From positions 1,178,001-1,242,000 of the forward strand of contig NZ_CP011427.1 in the NCBI RefSeq assembly GCF_001506165.1: a DNA stretch of 64,000 nucleotides. Direction: 5' to 3'. The stretch is from Pantoea vagans (GTDB lineage Bacteria > Pseudomonadota > Gammaproteobacteria > Enterobacterales > Enterobacteriaceae). Position numbers and translations under genes: made by a program. Shown piece after piece: positions 30,614-39,126 of this stretch; the stretch's first letter is position 1, and each line of letters starts with the position of its first letter. A model generated the notes under the pieces. That model was not told where the DNA came from. It did no database searches and saw nothing but the letters and a program-made list of their open reading frames with translations.

Positions 30614-30668
30614 GTAGACAGAATTGTCTACATACGGCAGGATGAATCAAGTAGACAGACCTGTCTAC
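30614..30668. promoter_or_regulatory. Twin operator palindromes for the TetR regulator
   Basis: Two copies of GTAGACA-N4-TGTCTAC lie at 30614-30631 and 30651-30668, centre to centre 37 bases. The arms are identical; only the 4-base spacers differ (GAAT, GACC). They occupy most of the divergent gap between the TetR gene and the NTF2-like gene, the standard place for TetR-family autoregulatory sites. Confidence 0.8.
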
Positions 30669-30685
30669 ATGCAGAGGAGAAAATC

Positions 30686-31141
30686 ATGCTGGTGCCCCCA
30701 TTCAATCAACAAACTGCGCTGCAAAAAGTGCGTATGGCAGAAGACGCCTGGAACAGCTGCGATGCACAGCGTGTGTCGCAGGTATACAGTGAAGATACGC
30801 GGTGGCGTAACCGCAGCGAATTCGTTAACGGTCGCGCTGAAGTCGTGTCATTTCTGCAGCGGAAGTGGGCGAAAGAGTTAGAGTATCGCCTGATCAAAGA
30901 GTTGTGGGCGTGGCATGAAGACAAACTGGCGGTGCGCTTTGCCTATGAATGGCACGATGACAGCGGCAACTGGTTCCGCAGTTACGGTAATGAGAACTGG
31001 CATTTTGGGGCAGACGGTTTGATGATTCAGCGTTTCGCCTGCATTAATGATCTGCCGATCAAGCCAGAGCAACGCCTGTTTCACTGGCCTGTGGGAAGAC
31101 GCCCGGACGATCATCCGGGCTTGAGTGATTTGGGGTTGTAG
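30686..31141 (+). CDS. NTF2-like (DUF1348-type) protein
   Basis: The 151-residue protein looks like a single SnoaL/NTF2-like domain of the DUF1348 type: [28 protein letters not shown] near the start and [17 protein letters not shown] in the second half. The reaction is unknown; related cone-fold proteins bind small hydrophobic ligands. GAGGAG lies before the ATG. It is probably the target of the divergent TetR regulator through the twin palindromes. Confidence 0.8.
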   Translation: MLVPPFNQQTALQKVRMAEDAWNSCDAQRVSQVYSEDTRWRNRSEFVNGRAEVVSFLQRKWAKELEYRLIKELWAWHEDKLAVRFAYEWHDDSGNWFRSYGNENWHFGADGLMIQRFACINDLPIKPEQRLFHWPVGRRPDDHPGLSDLGL

Positions 31142-31144
31142 GCG

Positions 31145-31297
31145 TTACTGCATCGATCGCCATTTCTTCGCTTTGGGCGCGGGTTGCGCCGGCATGCTAA
31201 GCGCCGGCGCGCTACCTTCCATCGCTACGCCTGCTAGCGTAAACGCTGAGAAACGCAGCCATTGCTGCCATTTCTGTTCTGTTTTGTTCTTTTCCAT
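31145..31297 (-). CDS. Candidate 50-residue small protein
   Basis: This ORF is too short for routine gene calling. It starts MEKNKTEQKWQQWLRFSAF with GAGG six bases before the ATG. A central, moderately hydrophobic stretch (LRFSAFTLAGVAM) is followed by an Ala/Pro-rich part and a basic end (PKAKKWRSMQ). It lies alone in a 560-base gap between the NTF2-like gene and apbE. I do not recognise it. The good ribosome site and lack of overlap make it a plausible gene. Confidence 0.5.
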   Translation of the reverse strand: MEKNKTEQKWQQWLRFSAFTLAGVAMEGSAPALSMPAQPAPKAKKWRSMQ

Positions 31298-31443
31298 TCC
31301 GCACCTCGCTGATGTTCAACCCTGTCTCAACAGTGCAGAATTCATGCCAGATCACCGCTCTCAGCGCCACGCGACTCTTCGCGGCTTTGCTATAGTGCGT
31401 CAGCGCTGACGCGGTGCAGAATGATAGTTAGTGGTGCAAAAAT

Positions 31444-31560
31444 TTAACGCCGACGGGAAGGGTAGTGCTGGATAAGGCGATGGCGATAAGTTTGCCAGCA
31501 GCGATAAGCCCCAAAAATAAACAGGCCGGCGGATACGGCAACAATCATATAAATCATCAT
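31444..31560 (-). CDS. Candidate 38-residue single-span membrane protein
   Basis: The ORF starts MMIYMIVAVSAGLFIFGAY, a likely transmembrane helix, and ends in a basic tail (HRLIQHYPSRRR), which would place the C-terminus in the cytoplasm. AGGAA lies 8-12 bases before the ATG pair (31560 or 31557). It is divergent from apbE. I do not recognise it; many enterobacterial small membrane proteins have this shape. Confidence 0.5.
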   Translation of the reverse strand: MMIYMIVAVSAGLFIFGAYRCWQTYRHRLIQHYPSRRR

Positions 31561-31701
31561 CTGGCGTTCCTGTATTCGTTGTCGTGCGGGAACGAGATAT
31601 CCTGAGTCAGCTTTGGTTTAACATCAAGCAGCTTTAGCCTGTTTTACAAGTTGTTTATGCTTTGAAACAGGATGAATGAATGCGTTACAGATGAGGTATG
31701 G

Positions 31702-32739
31702 ATGTACTTTAAGAATATTCTGCTGATTAGTGCGTTAGCAGTTGGCCTGAGTGGCTGCGACCAAGCACCAACGCGTTCGGCAATGGTGCTGGAAGGTAAA
31801 ACCATGGGCACGGTATGGCGTGTCAGTCTGGCAGGCGTCGAACCTCAACGTAAAGACGCATTGCAGCAGGTTATTCAGCAGCAGTTAGATCAGGATGACC
31901 ACGCGCTTTCAACATGGAAAAAAGATTCAGTGCTGTCGCGCTTTAACCAATATCAAGGTAGCGACCCCCAGCCGATCAGTGCTGATATGGCAGATATTGT
32001 GGTTGAAGCGTTGCGCATCGGAAAGAAGACTAGCGGCGCGATGGATATCACCGTTGGGCCGTTGGTGAATTTGTGGGGCTTTGGGCCAGTAAAACAGCCT
32101 GCGCATACCCCAACGGACGCGGAGATTAACGCTGCCAAAGCGCAGACGGGCCTGCAACACCTGCACGTTATCCAGACGGTTGATGGGCAGTGGCTGCAAA
32201 AAGATCTGCCTACGCTTTATGTGGATCTCTCGACCATGGGGGAAGGGTATGCCACCGATCACCTGGCCCGGCTGATGGAACAACAGGGCATCACCCATTA
32301 TTTGGTCTCAGTGGGGGGCGCAGTACTCAGTCGCGGCTTAAATGCCAGCAATCAGCCTTGGCGTGTGGCTATCCAGAAACCCACCGATCGGGAAAATGCA
32401 GTGGAAGCGCGTGTGGATTTGCAAGGGCACGGTATCAGCACCTCGGGGAGCTATCGCAACTATTATGAACTGGATGGAAAACGAATTTCCCACGTGATCG
32501 ACCCCGCGACAGGGCGTCCAATCGACCATAAACTGGTCTCGGCAACGGTGATAGCCACCACCGCGCTGGAAGCCGACGGCTGGGATACCGGTTTAATGGT
32601 GCTGGGTACAGAACGGGCTAAAGCATTAGCTTTAAAAGAGCATCTGGCGGTGTACCTCATCACCAAACAGGGCGAGGGGTTTACGCACTGGATGTCGCCG
32701 CAATTTAAATCGTTCCTGATCGATCAGGAAGACAAGTAA
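31702..32739 (+). CDS. apbE: FAD:protein FMN transferase ApbE
   Basis: The protein has 345 residues and is a lipoprotein: signal peptide MYFKNILLISALAVGLSGC, with Cys19 as the lipidation site. It transfers FMN to Thr/Ser of target proteins such as Nqr or Rnf subunits, with Mg. Family blocks seen are GKTMGTVWRV, the STMGEGYATD flavin-binding segment, SVGGAVLSRG and SHVIDPATGRPI. I chose the ATG at 31702, preceded by GAGG; an ORF start ten codons upstream would spoil the signal peptide. It neighbours alkB as in E. coli, but ada is absent. Confidence 0.94.
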   Translation: MYFKNILLISALAVGLSGCDQAPTRSAMVLEGKTMGTVWRVSLAGVEPQRKDALQQVIQQQLDQDDHALSTWKKDSVLSRFNQYQGSDPQPISADMADIVVEALRIGKKTSGAMDITVGPLVNLWGFGPVKQPAHTPTDAEINAAKAQTGLQHLHVIQTVDGQWLQKDLPTLYVDLSTMGEGYATDHLARLMEQQGITHYLVSVGGAVLSRGLNASNQPWRVAIQKPTDRENAVEARVDLQGHGISTSGSYRNYYELDGKRISHVIDPATGRPIDHKLVSATVIATTALEADGWDTGLMVLGTERAKALALKEHLAVYLITKQGEGFTHWMSPQFKSFLIDQEDK

Positions 32740-32754
32740 GCCTGGGAGGCGCAT

Positions 32755-33396
32755 ATGTTGGATCTGTTTAGTGAAGAGGCGCCCTGGCAGGAGCCGCTGG
32801 CGGAAGGCGCGGTGATTTTGCGCCGCCGCGCACGCGATGAGGCCAATGCGCTATTGGATGCAATCCATAGCATCGCTGAACAGAACCCGTTTGCCCATCG
32901 CATCACGCCGGGTGGTCACCGTATGTCGGTGGCGATGACCAACTGTGGGAATTTAGGCTGGTCGAGCGATTCGCGCGGCTACCAATACACTGAGCAGGAC
33001 AACAGCAGTGGTCACAAATGGCCGCCGATGCCTGCGCTGTTCCTGCAACTTGCACAGCAGACCGCGCGCGAGGCCGGTTTTGCCGACTTTAACCCGGACG
33101 CTTGCCTGATCAATCGCTACGAACCCGGGGCAAAGCTGACGTTGCATCAGGATAAAGATGAGAAGGACCTGCGCCAGCCGATCGTTTCCGTCTCATTAGG
33201 ATTGCCCGCCGTGTTTCAGTTTGGTGGTTTTGAGCGCGGCGATGCCACGCAACGTGTCCTGCTGGAACATGGCGATATCGTGGTGTGGGGCGGACCCTCA
33301 CGCTTGCGCTATCACGGTATTTTACCGCTTAAACCGGGCATTCATCCTGATGCGGGCGCCTTCCGTTACAACCTGACTTTCCGCCGCGCCCATTAA
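32755..33396 (+). CDS. alkB: Alpha-ketoglutarate-dependent dioxygenase AlkB
   Basis: The 213-residue protein matches E. coli AlkB (216). Fe(II) ligands are seen in LHQDKDE (His, Asp) and RLRYHGIL (His). The 2-oxoglutarate-binding Arg residues are in RYNLTFRRAH. It removes 1-methyladenine and 3-methylcytosine lesions by oxidative demethylation. It starts 15 bases after apbE with GGGAGG upstream. In E. coli it is in an operon with ada, which is not present here, so its induction may differ. Confidence 0.96.
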   Translation: MLDLFSEEAPWQEPLAEGAVILRRRARDEANALLDAIHSIAEQNPFAHRITPGGHRMSVAMTNCGNLGWSSDSRGYQYTEQDNSSGHKWPPMPALFLQLAQQTAREAGFADFNPDACLINRYEPGAKLTLHQDKDEKDLRQPIVSVSLGLPAVFQFGGFERGDATQRVLLEHGDIVVWGGPSRLRYHGILPLKPGIHPDAGAFRYNLTFRRAH

Positions 33397-33481
33397 CCGG
33401 CTGTGGGATGAGAATTATTCTTGCTATCAACTGATGCGCCATTAAACTGCAGGCTGCTTTATTGACCTCCGGAATCTGTTA

Positions 33482-35134
33482 ATGGCATTGCTGCATGTGG
33501 TTTATCGCCAGTATCGCTGGCCTTTTATTGGTGTCATTCTTCTCACCCTGTTAAGTGCTGCACTGGGCATCGGGCTGATCGCCTATATCAATAACGAGCT
33601 GATCGTCGCGGTGAATACCTCCATTGCGGTGTTGCCGAGCTTCCTTGGCCAGCTGTTTTTGCTCATGGCCGTGACGCTGGGCTCGCAGCTGGCGCTGACC
33701 TTACTGGGGCATCATTTTGTCTGGCGTCTGCGTGGCGAATTCATCAAGCGTATTCTGGATACCCGTATCGAGCGTATTGAACAGATTGGCAACGCGCATT
33801 TGCTGGCCGGCCTCACCAGCGATGTCCGCGCCATCACCATCGCCTTTGTCCGGCTGCCTGAATTGATTCAGGGCATCATTATCACCCTGGGTTCTGCACT
33901 CTATATGGCGTGGCTTTCGCCCAAAATGCTGATGATCACCTCGCTGTGGCTGGTGGTGACGCTGGTGGGCGGCTGGTTGCTGGTGTCGCGTGTTTATCAG
34001 CACATGGCTAAGCTGCGTGAAATTGAGGATGACCTGTACCGCGATTTCCAGACCATCATCGAAGGGCGTAAAGAACTGCAGCTTAACCGCGAACGTGCGC
34101 AGCTGATTTATGACACGGTTTATCAGGAGAATGCTAAGGGTTATCGCCATCATATTGTGCGTGCCGATACCTACCATCTGAGTGCGGTTAACTGGTCAAA
34201 TATCATGATGCTGGGTGCGATCGGCATTGTGTTCTTTATGGCGAATGGGCTGGGCTGGGCGAACACGGCGGTCGCAGCAACTTACTCATTAACCTTGCTG
34301 TTCTTACGCACTCCGTTGCTGGCGGCCGTTGGGGCCTTGCCAACCCTGTTGAGCGCCCAAGTGGCGTACCGCAAAATCAATAGCTTCGACCTTGCGCCTT
34401 ACGATGCTCAGTTCCAGTCGCTGCCGCAAACCCGTGACTGGCAAACCCTGGAATTGCGTGATGTCTGCTTCCATTATGGCGAGCACGGTTTCCAGGTGGG
34501 GCCGATTAATCTGACGCTGCGTCGGGGTGAGCTGGTGTTTCTGATTGGTGGTAACGGCAGCGGAAAATCGACGCTGGCCATGCTACTGACTGGCCTGTAT
34601 CAGCCGCAGTCCGGTAGCCTGTTGCTGGATGGGAAAGAGGTGGATTGTCATAATCTTGATGCTTATCGTAAACATTTCTCGGCGGTGTTTACGGATGTGC
34701 ATCTGTTTGATCGTCTTATCAGCCACGGTGGTCAGCCTGCCAATCCGGCGCTGGTGCAGCAGTGGCTTGAACGCCTGAAGATGCAAGACAAACTGAAGTT
34801 GCAGGGGAATAAGGTACTCAATCTGCAACTGTCTAAAGGACAGAGTAAACGCCTTGCACTGCTGTTAGCGGCGGCAGAAGAGCGTGACATCTTGCTGCTT
34901 GATGAATGGGCCGCGGATCAGGATCCGCACTTCCGCCGCATCTTCTACCGTGAATTACTGCCGTGGTTGCAGGCGTCAGGCAAAACCGTGTTTGCTATCA
35001 GCCATGATGATCACTACTTCATTCATGCCGATCGTTTACTGGAGATGCGTGAAGGCCAGTTAAGCGAACTGACCGGCAACGAGCGCGAAATGGCAACACT
35101 GGATGCGGTTAAACGCACCGACACCGGCCATTAA
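33482..35134 (+). CDS. yojI: Cyclic-peptide export ABC transporter YojI
   Basis: The 550-residue half-transporter has six hydrophobic helices (about residues 1-290) fused to an ATPase domain. Walker A is GGNGSGKST (about 358), the signature is the degenerate LSKGQSKRL, and Walker B is ILLLDEW. E. coli YojI (547) exports microcin J25 together with TolC. It follows alkB as in E. coli. Its terminator lies inside the end of the convergent next gene. Confidence 0.94.
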   Translation: MALLHVVYRQYRWPFIGVILLTLLSAALGIGLIAYINNELIVAVNTSIAVLPSFLGQLFLLMAVTLGSQLALTLLGHHFVWRLRGEFIKRILDTRIERIEQIGNAHLLAGLTSDVRAITIAFVRLPELIQGIIITLGSALYMAWLSPKMLMITSLWLVVTLVGGWLLVSRVYQHMAKLREIEDDLYRDFQTIIEGRKELQLNRERAQLIYDTVYQENAKGYRHHIVRADTYHLSAVNWSNIMMLGAIGIVFFMANGLGWANTAVAATYSLTLLFLRTPLLAAVGALPTLLSAQVAYRKINSFDLAPYDAQFQSLPQTRDWQTLELRDVCFHYGEHGFQVGPINLTLRRGELVFLIGGNGSGKSTLAMLLTGLYQPQSGSLLLDGKEVDCHNLDAYRKHFSAVFTDVHLFDRLISHGGQPANPALVQQWLERLKMQDKLKLQGNKVLNLQLSKGQSKRLALLLAAAEERDILLLDEWAADQDPHFRRIFYRELLPWLQASGKTVFAISHDDHYFIHADRLLEMREGQLSELTGNEREMATLDAVKRTDTGH

Positions 35135-35258
35135 CGCCACGCGGGATAGCTTAGCGAAAAGCCTTATTGGGCAAAGTGTTGTCTGACGGGTAAGGTGAAT
35201 TCCAACAGAGATTCCTCGTCTCTGTCTCCCTGGAACACTTCTGTCGTCTTGTGTTGTC

Positions 35259-35293
35259 ACCGGCTCGGGTTTATTTCTGAGCCGGTTTTTTAT
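35259..35293 (+). terminator. Terminator of yojI, overlapping the next gene
   Basis: The stem ACCGGCTC/GAGCCGGT with a 12-base loop is followed by TTTTTTATT. It is on the plus strand after yojI, but its right part also encodes the last codons of the convergent phosphopantetheinyl transferase. Confidence 0.8.
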
Positions 35294-36014
35294 TGTCTGC
35301 GAGCGGGTGGGTGACCAGCGTAATGACGCGATCATCACGCAGCCAGAACTGGGCCTGCAGAGGGGTATGCGCGGTCAAGTCTGCGGAGAAGTCTTGCGTC
35401 AGGAGCAGCGTCGCCTGCGTTTGCGACATATCCAGATTAACCAGCTCGGCTTGCAGGAACTCCATAGGCTGATGCAATTGCGGCCAGAGCGCTTTGTACA
35501 GGCTCTCTTTCATTGAAAACAGCAGGGTCGCGGCGACTGCAAAGGGCAGCGGCAGTGTTTCCAGCAACCTGCGCTCCTTGTCACTCATCAGTAAATCCAC
35601 CGTCTCTAGCGCAGTTTGTTCCGCCATCACCTGTTCCACATCTATGCCAATGCACAGCGGTGCCTGCGTCACGGCGATAACTGCCATCTGCTGAGAGTGG
35701 GACAACGAAGCCTGAACACCCGCAGGCCAGACTGGGGATCGGTCGGGGGCATTGCGCAGCACAAAATCCGGCAGCGCAAAGCGTGCCAGCATCTGCTGTG
35801 CCAGCCAGCGGCTTGCCAGATGCTCAGCTTTGCGTTTGGTTACCGCACTCTCAAGGGATACCGGCAGCGGCAATTGCCATTGCTGATGTAGGTCTTTATG
35901 CCATGCGAGCTGATCAAACTGACACCAAGCGATCGACACTTTTTCCGCCTGGATGGCAGCCGCGGTGATAAACGGGGGAGAGGGCAATGCAAGTGGGGTT
36001 TCAGAAGCAAACAT
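35271..36014 (-). CDS. 4-prime-phosphopantetheinyl transferase, EntD-type
   Basis: The 247-residue protein shows the PPTase superfamily motifs: QASLSHSQQMA, CIGIDVEQV (Mg-binding acidic residues) and FSMKESLYKALWP. It moves the pantetheine arm of CoA onto carrier proteins of siderophore, peptide or polyketide synthases. It is not beside a synthase here, so its partner is elsewhere. Family members are about 206-245 residues, so this one is slightly long. Confidence 0.88.
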   Translation of the reverse strand: MFASETPLALPSPPFITAAAIQAEKVSIAWCQFDQLAWHKDLHQQWQLPLPVSLESAVTKRKAEHLASRWLAQQMLARFALPDFVLRNAPDRSPVWPAGVQASLSHSQQMAVIAVTQAPLCIGIDVEQVMAEQTALETVDLLMSDKERRLLETLPLPFAVAATLLFSMKESLYKALWPQLHQPMEFLQAELVNLDMSQTQATLLLTQDFSADLTAHTPLQAQFWLRDDRVITLVTHPLADNKKPAQK

Positions 36015-36091
36015 AAAGCATCACAGCCGACGGAAAAACGTAGTTTTACCAGTCAGCTGCGAGGAGAGCAAGTCAAAGGGACTGCCGACTT

Positions 36092-36301
36092 TTAACGGTT
36101 TGGCGGAATCGACATGCCTTTGATCTGCACCACAAAGTGCTGATTGCCTTTCGTGATGCGCGCACCGCGCTCACACCACTGAGAGGCCAGACGGAAGAAA
36201 TCGTCGCTGCCAATATCGTAAGCCAGTTCAACTTTATTGATACCTGAGTGCAGGAGTTCTTCCGCATCCTGCAGGTTTTTTGCCTTGATGACCATAATCA
36301 T
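36092..36301 (-). CDS. Conserved-looking small protein of unknown function
   Basis: This 69-residue protein begins MIMVIKAKNLQDAEELLHSG and ends KGMSIPPNR. It is soluble in composition with a predicted alpha/beta pattern and no known motif. The frame is open 26 codons upstream, but that part looks non-coding and is AT-rich. The ATG at 36301 or 36295 is likelier, though the ribosome site is weak. I cannot name it. Confidence 0.65.
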   Translation of the reverse strand: MIMVIKAKNLQDAEELLHSGINKVELAYDIGSDDFFRLASQWCERGARITKGNQHFVVQIKGMSIPPNR

Positions 36302-36379
36302 TGTCCATCGAAAAACAGGAAGGATAAGAGTAATTAAACTGTATGACAGTTTTGTTTCAATTAGGTGAAATGCTGTCAT

Positions 36380-36774
36380 ATTTGATGAGAAATGTGATCC
36401 CGCTTCGTTTTGGTTGCTTTCGGGAAGTGATTGAGTGTCAGTAATAAAGAACAGCAGACAAACAGGACATTCTCACTTTGTAGGACGCGCCTACTAGCGG
36501 GAAAGAGCGGCTTAGAGACCATAATGAATGTCTGTTAAGCGGCTGACGATAACGCCGTCTGGCACGACGTGGAAGTCGAAGGTACCGCTTTAGCGGCGCG
36601 AGGACGGCCCAGAGGGGGCAGTAGTGGCGGCAGAGCCCGCACTGGAACAAAAGGCCACTAATCAATAAGCAACCAGAGTTCTTAACTGACGAGCATTACG
36701 GCTAAAAGCAGCCCCATCGTGCTTAAGGAAAGTGGTGCCTTTACAACACCAGGCAGCCAAAAGGGAAATTTAAG
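36380..36774. other. Unexplained DNA downstream of tRNA-Pro
   Basis: This gap of nearly 400 bases has no gene I can support. A minus-strand frame at 36438-36665 would encode 75 residues, very rich in Arg and Leu (PLKRYLRLPRRARRRYRQPL). Its GC-rich hairpin-prone sequence suggests a structured RNA or a remnant of an integrated element at the tRNA 3-prime side. No integrase or tRNA-end duplication is seen here. Confidence 0.35.
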
Positions 36775-36808
36775 CAAAAAAAAAGCAGCCATATAGGCTG
36801 CTTTTTTG
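36775..36808 (-). terminator. Terminator after tRNA-Pro
   Basis: The AGCAGCC/GGCTGCT stem with an ATATA loop is flanked by nine A on the left. On the minus strand this gives a hairpin followed by a T-run, seven bases past the tRNA end. Confidence 0.88.
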
Positions 36809-36814
36809 GGATTT

Positions 36815-36891
36815 TGGTCGGCACGAGAGGATTTGAACCTCCGACCCCGGACACCCCATGACCGTGCGCTACCAGGCTGCGCTACGTGCCG
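36815..36891 (-). tRNA. proL: tRNA-Pro (anticodon GGG)
   Basis: The minus strand gives a 77-nt tRNA beginning CGGCACGTAGCGCAGCCTGG, with anticodon loop ...CATGGGGTG, T-arm GGTTCAAATCC and encoded CCA (36815-36817). Acceptor arms CGGCACG and CGTGCCG pair. It is nearly identical to E. coli proL, which also lies beside yejM. Confidence 0.97.
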
Positions 36892-36963
36892 AACGTGAGG
36901 CAGTAGTCTACTGGTTCCACTACCGAATGCAATATGCGCAGGTTTTAACTGCCTCATATTTAA

Positions 36964-38718
36964 TCAGTTTGCCGTGAAACGCTTCTCTTCCGTTAACACC
37001 TGCAACAGCAGAGCCAGTTGCGGCTTATGATCTTTCAACGGTTTGCCTTGTGCATCATAGGCGCTGTAACTGCCATTGTTATTCAGCACCAGCGTCACTG
37101 TTGGTGTGGTGACCACCAGTCTGCCATCTTCGCTGCTCGCCACCCAATTGTGACTACGCTGGGCAGCGAACAGATCTTCACCCTGTGAATAGTTCGCCGG
37201 GTTAGTGCGCACATGCAGCAGACGCTGCATCAGCGTGGTCATCACATCCTGCTGATCGGTCAGACGATCAATGGTCTGCGCAGGCGTATTTGGCCAGTGC
37301 ACCACCAGAGGTACTTGAAGCGTTGCACGATTGCCAGGATTGTCATCATTGCCATTCAACGTCACCGCTCGCTGTGCCGTCACCACCACCACGGTATTTT
37401 TCAGCAAGTCGCGCTGTTGCAATGTCTGCAATACTGCGGCGATCTGTTCATCAACGCCCGCAGCCTGGCGCAGATAACTGCGCTGGCGCACTTTGGCACT
37501 GTCACCATTTACCGTCACGCCGTTTAAGGCAATCCATGAGAACCACGGAGAGCCATTGCCTTTTTGGCCGTTCAGCCAGTTTTGCCACTGGTTAACGTTG
37601 CTGCTGTTCGGCTGCGTATCGGCATCCGGCAGGCTGTAATCGGCTAACAGGGCCTGGCGATACAGCGGTTGGCTGAAGCCATCAGACGAGAACAGGCCAA
37701 ACTGGTAGCCTTGAGAGTTCAAGGCACTGAGCAGCGCCGAAGGCATTCTTGCCGCCAGTACGCCATCCATATAGCTGGACGAGATGCCATAGAACAAACC
37801 GAACAGACCTTTTTCTGGCTGCAACCCGGCACTGTAATGCTGCGTGAATCGGACATTGTCACTGGCGAATTGATTCAGTGAAGGCAGCGATTTATCCAGG
37901 TTTTCATTGCTCAAACCATCCACAGTCAGCAACAGCAGGTTATGGCGTGTGCCACCATCGCGGAAGGTAATGTCACTGAGCGGATACTGCACTGACAGCG
38001 CTTCAGGATCGCCTTGTTGTACCAGGCGGCGCTGATACTCTTGCGCATCCAGCAAGCCATGACGCTCCAGAAAGCGTCGTGCTGTCATGGGATAAGAGAG
38101 CGGCAGATTGGCACGCTGCATGGTGATCGGGCGATAGAAGTTCGCATCGGCCCAAATATACATCAAGTGGCTGGCAAAAAAGGCAGAAATAAACAGCGCA
38201 GCCAACGGCTTACCGAACGAGCGGCGATTAAGACTGCGCAGCTTCTGCCAACTCCAGGTGGCGAACAACATCTCCACCAGGAAAATCAGCGGCACGCTAA
38301 TGAACATCAGCTGCCAGTCACGCGCCATTTCACTTTGGTCGGGGTTGATAACCAACTCCCACACCACCGGATTAAGGTGCAGGTGGAAGCGGTTAAACAC
38401 CGCACTGTCGACCATGATCAACGTCAGCCCAGCGGTGGCGATAATCGCTGATAGCACCCTGAGTAAGCGTTGAGACATGACCACAAAGGTCAGCGGAAAA
38501 ATAACCAGCAGGTAACCGGCGAACACGATAAAGCTAAAGTGGCCAATCCAACTGGTATACGCATAGATGCGACCCGCGAGCGAAGCGGGCCAGTCAGCGA
38601 CCAACAGATAGCGGCTACCTAAAATCAGCGCAAAGATGATGTTAAAAAGCGCAAACCAGTGCCCCCAGCTAATCATCTGGGAGACTTTTTCGCGGTAGCG
38701 CTGCCGGTTGGTTACCAT
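36964..38718 (-). CDS. yejM: Inner membrane protein YejM (PbgA)
   Basis: The 584-residue protein matches E. coli YejM/PbgA (586). It has five N-terminal membrane helices (about residues 1-190) and a periplasmic sulfatase-fold domain with LLLLTVDGLSNENLD and HYSAGLQPEKGLFGLFYG. YejM regulates lipopolysaccharide synthesis by controlling LapB/FtsH turnover of LpxC and has been linked to cardiolipin transport. It starts 22 bases after yejL, so the two form an operon. Confidence 0.95.
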   Translation of the reverse strand: MVTNRQRYREKVSQMISWGHWFALFNIIFALILGSRYLLVADWPASLAGRIYAYTSWIGHFSFIVFAGYLLVIFPLTFVVMSQRLLRVLSAIIATAGLTLIMVDSAVFNRFHLHLNPVVWELVINPDQSEMARDWQLMFISVPLIFLVEMLFATWSWQKLRSLNRRSFGKPLAALFISAFFASHLMYIWADANFYRPITMQRANLPLSYPMTARRFLERHGLLDAQEYQRRLVQQGDPEALSVQYPLSDITFRDGGTRHNLLLLTVDGLSNENLDKSLPSLNQFASDNVRFTQHYSAGLQPEKGLFGLFYGISSSYMDGVLAARMPSALLSALNSQGYQFGLFSSDGFSQPLYRQALLADYSLPDADTQPNSSNVNQWQNWLNGQKGNGSPWFSWIALNGVTVNGDSAKVRQRSYLRQAAGVDEQIAAVLQTLQQRDLLKNTVVVVTAQRAVTLNGNDDNPGNRATLQVPLVVHWPNTPAQTIDRLTDQQDVMTTLMQRLLHVRTNPANYSQGEDLFAAQRSHNWVASSEDGRLVVTTPTVTLVLNNNGSYSAYDAQGKPLKDHKPQLALLLQVLTEEKRFTAN

Positions 38719-38740
38719 ATTATGAAGTCAGATCTGCAAT

Positions 38741-38968
38741 TTAATGGGCGTTGTCATCGCGTACGGAAGACTGCAACGCTTCCGCGAATGATTTCGCCAG
38801 GCTACGGCGCTGCGCCGGAGAGACACTGGTGTTGATCAAGTTAGTTACCATGTTCCCTAAAACCATCAGGGAAAGGTCGGTTGGCGCTTTGTCTTTTTCA
38901 AGAATCTGCGCCATCTGCGCGAGAAGCTTCTCTACGCGCTCGTCGCTGTAACGGGATGATTGTGGCAT
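38741..38968 (-). CDS. yejL: YejL, DUF1414 protein
   Basis: This 75-residue protein is colinear with E. coli YejL (75), including [20 protein letters not shown]. It is a small helical cytosolic protein of unknown function. It is the first gene of the yejL-yejM pair and divergent from yejK. Confidence 0.94.
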   Translation of the reverse strand: MPQSSRYSDERVEKLLAQMAQILEKDKAPTDLSLMVLGNMVTNLINTSVSPAQRRSLAKSFAEALQSSVRDDNAH

Positions 38969-39126
38969 ATCGTCGACTAATCAAGTGTGAAAAGGCGGTA
39001 TATTACCGTAACAACGCACTTTTTTCCGCAATTTTATCGCAAGCAGAACGATCAGTTTGTGCGTGCAGTTGAAAGCAGCGGCAGGCGGTGTTTGAATACG
39101 CGGCTGAGCCTAAAGGAGAGTCTACC

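Noticed and set aside
35271..36014. Calling the phosphopantetheinyl transferase entD
   Set aside because: It has EntD-type motifs but is not next to enterobactin genes, so its true partner is unknown.
36438..36665. 75-residue Arg-rich ORF downstream of tRNA-Pro as a gene
   Set aside because: There is no good start signal and the composition reflects GC-rich structure; kept only as an unexplained region.
36682..36957. A 91-residue minus-strand ORF containing [19 protein letters not shown]
   Set aside because: It is the translation of the tRNA-Pro gene and flanks, a common false gene.
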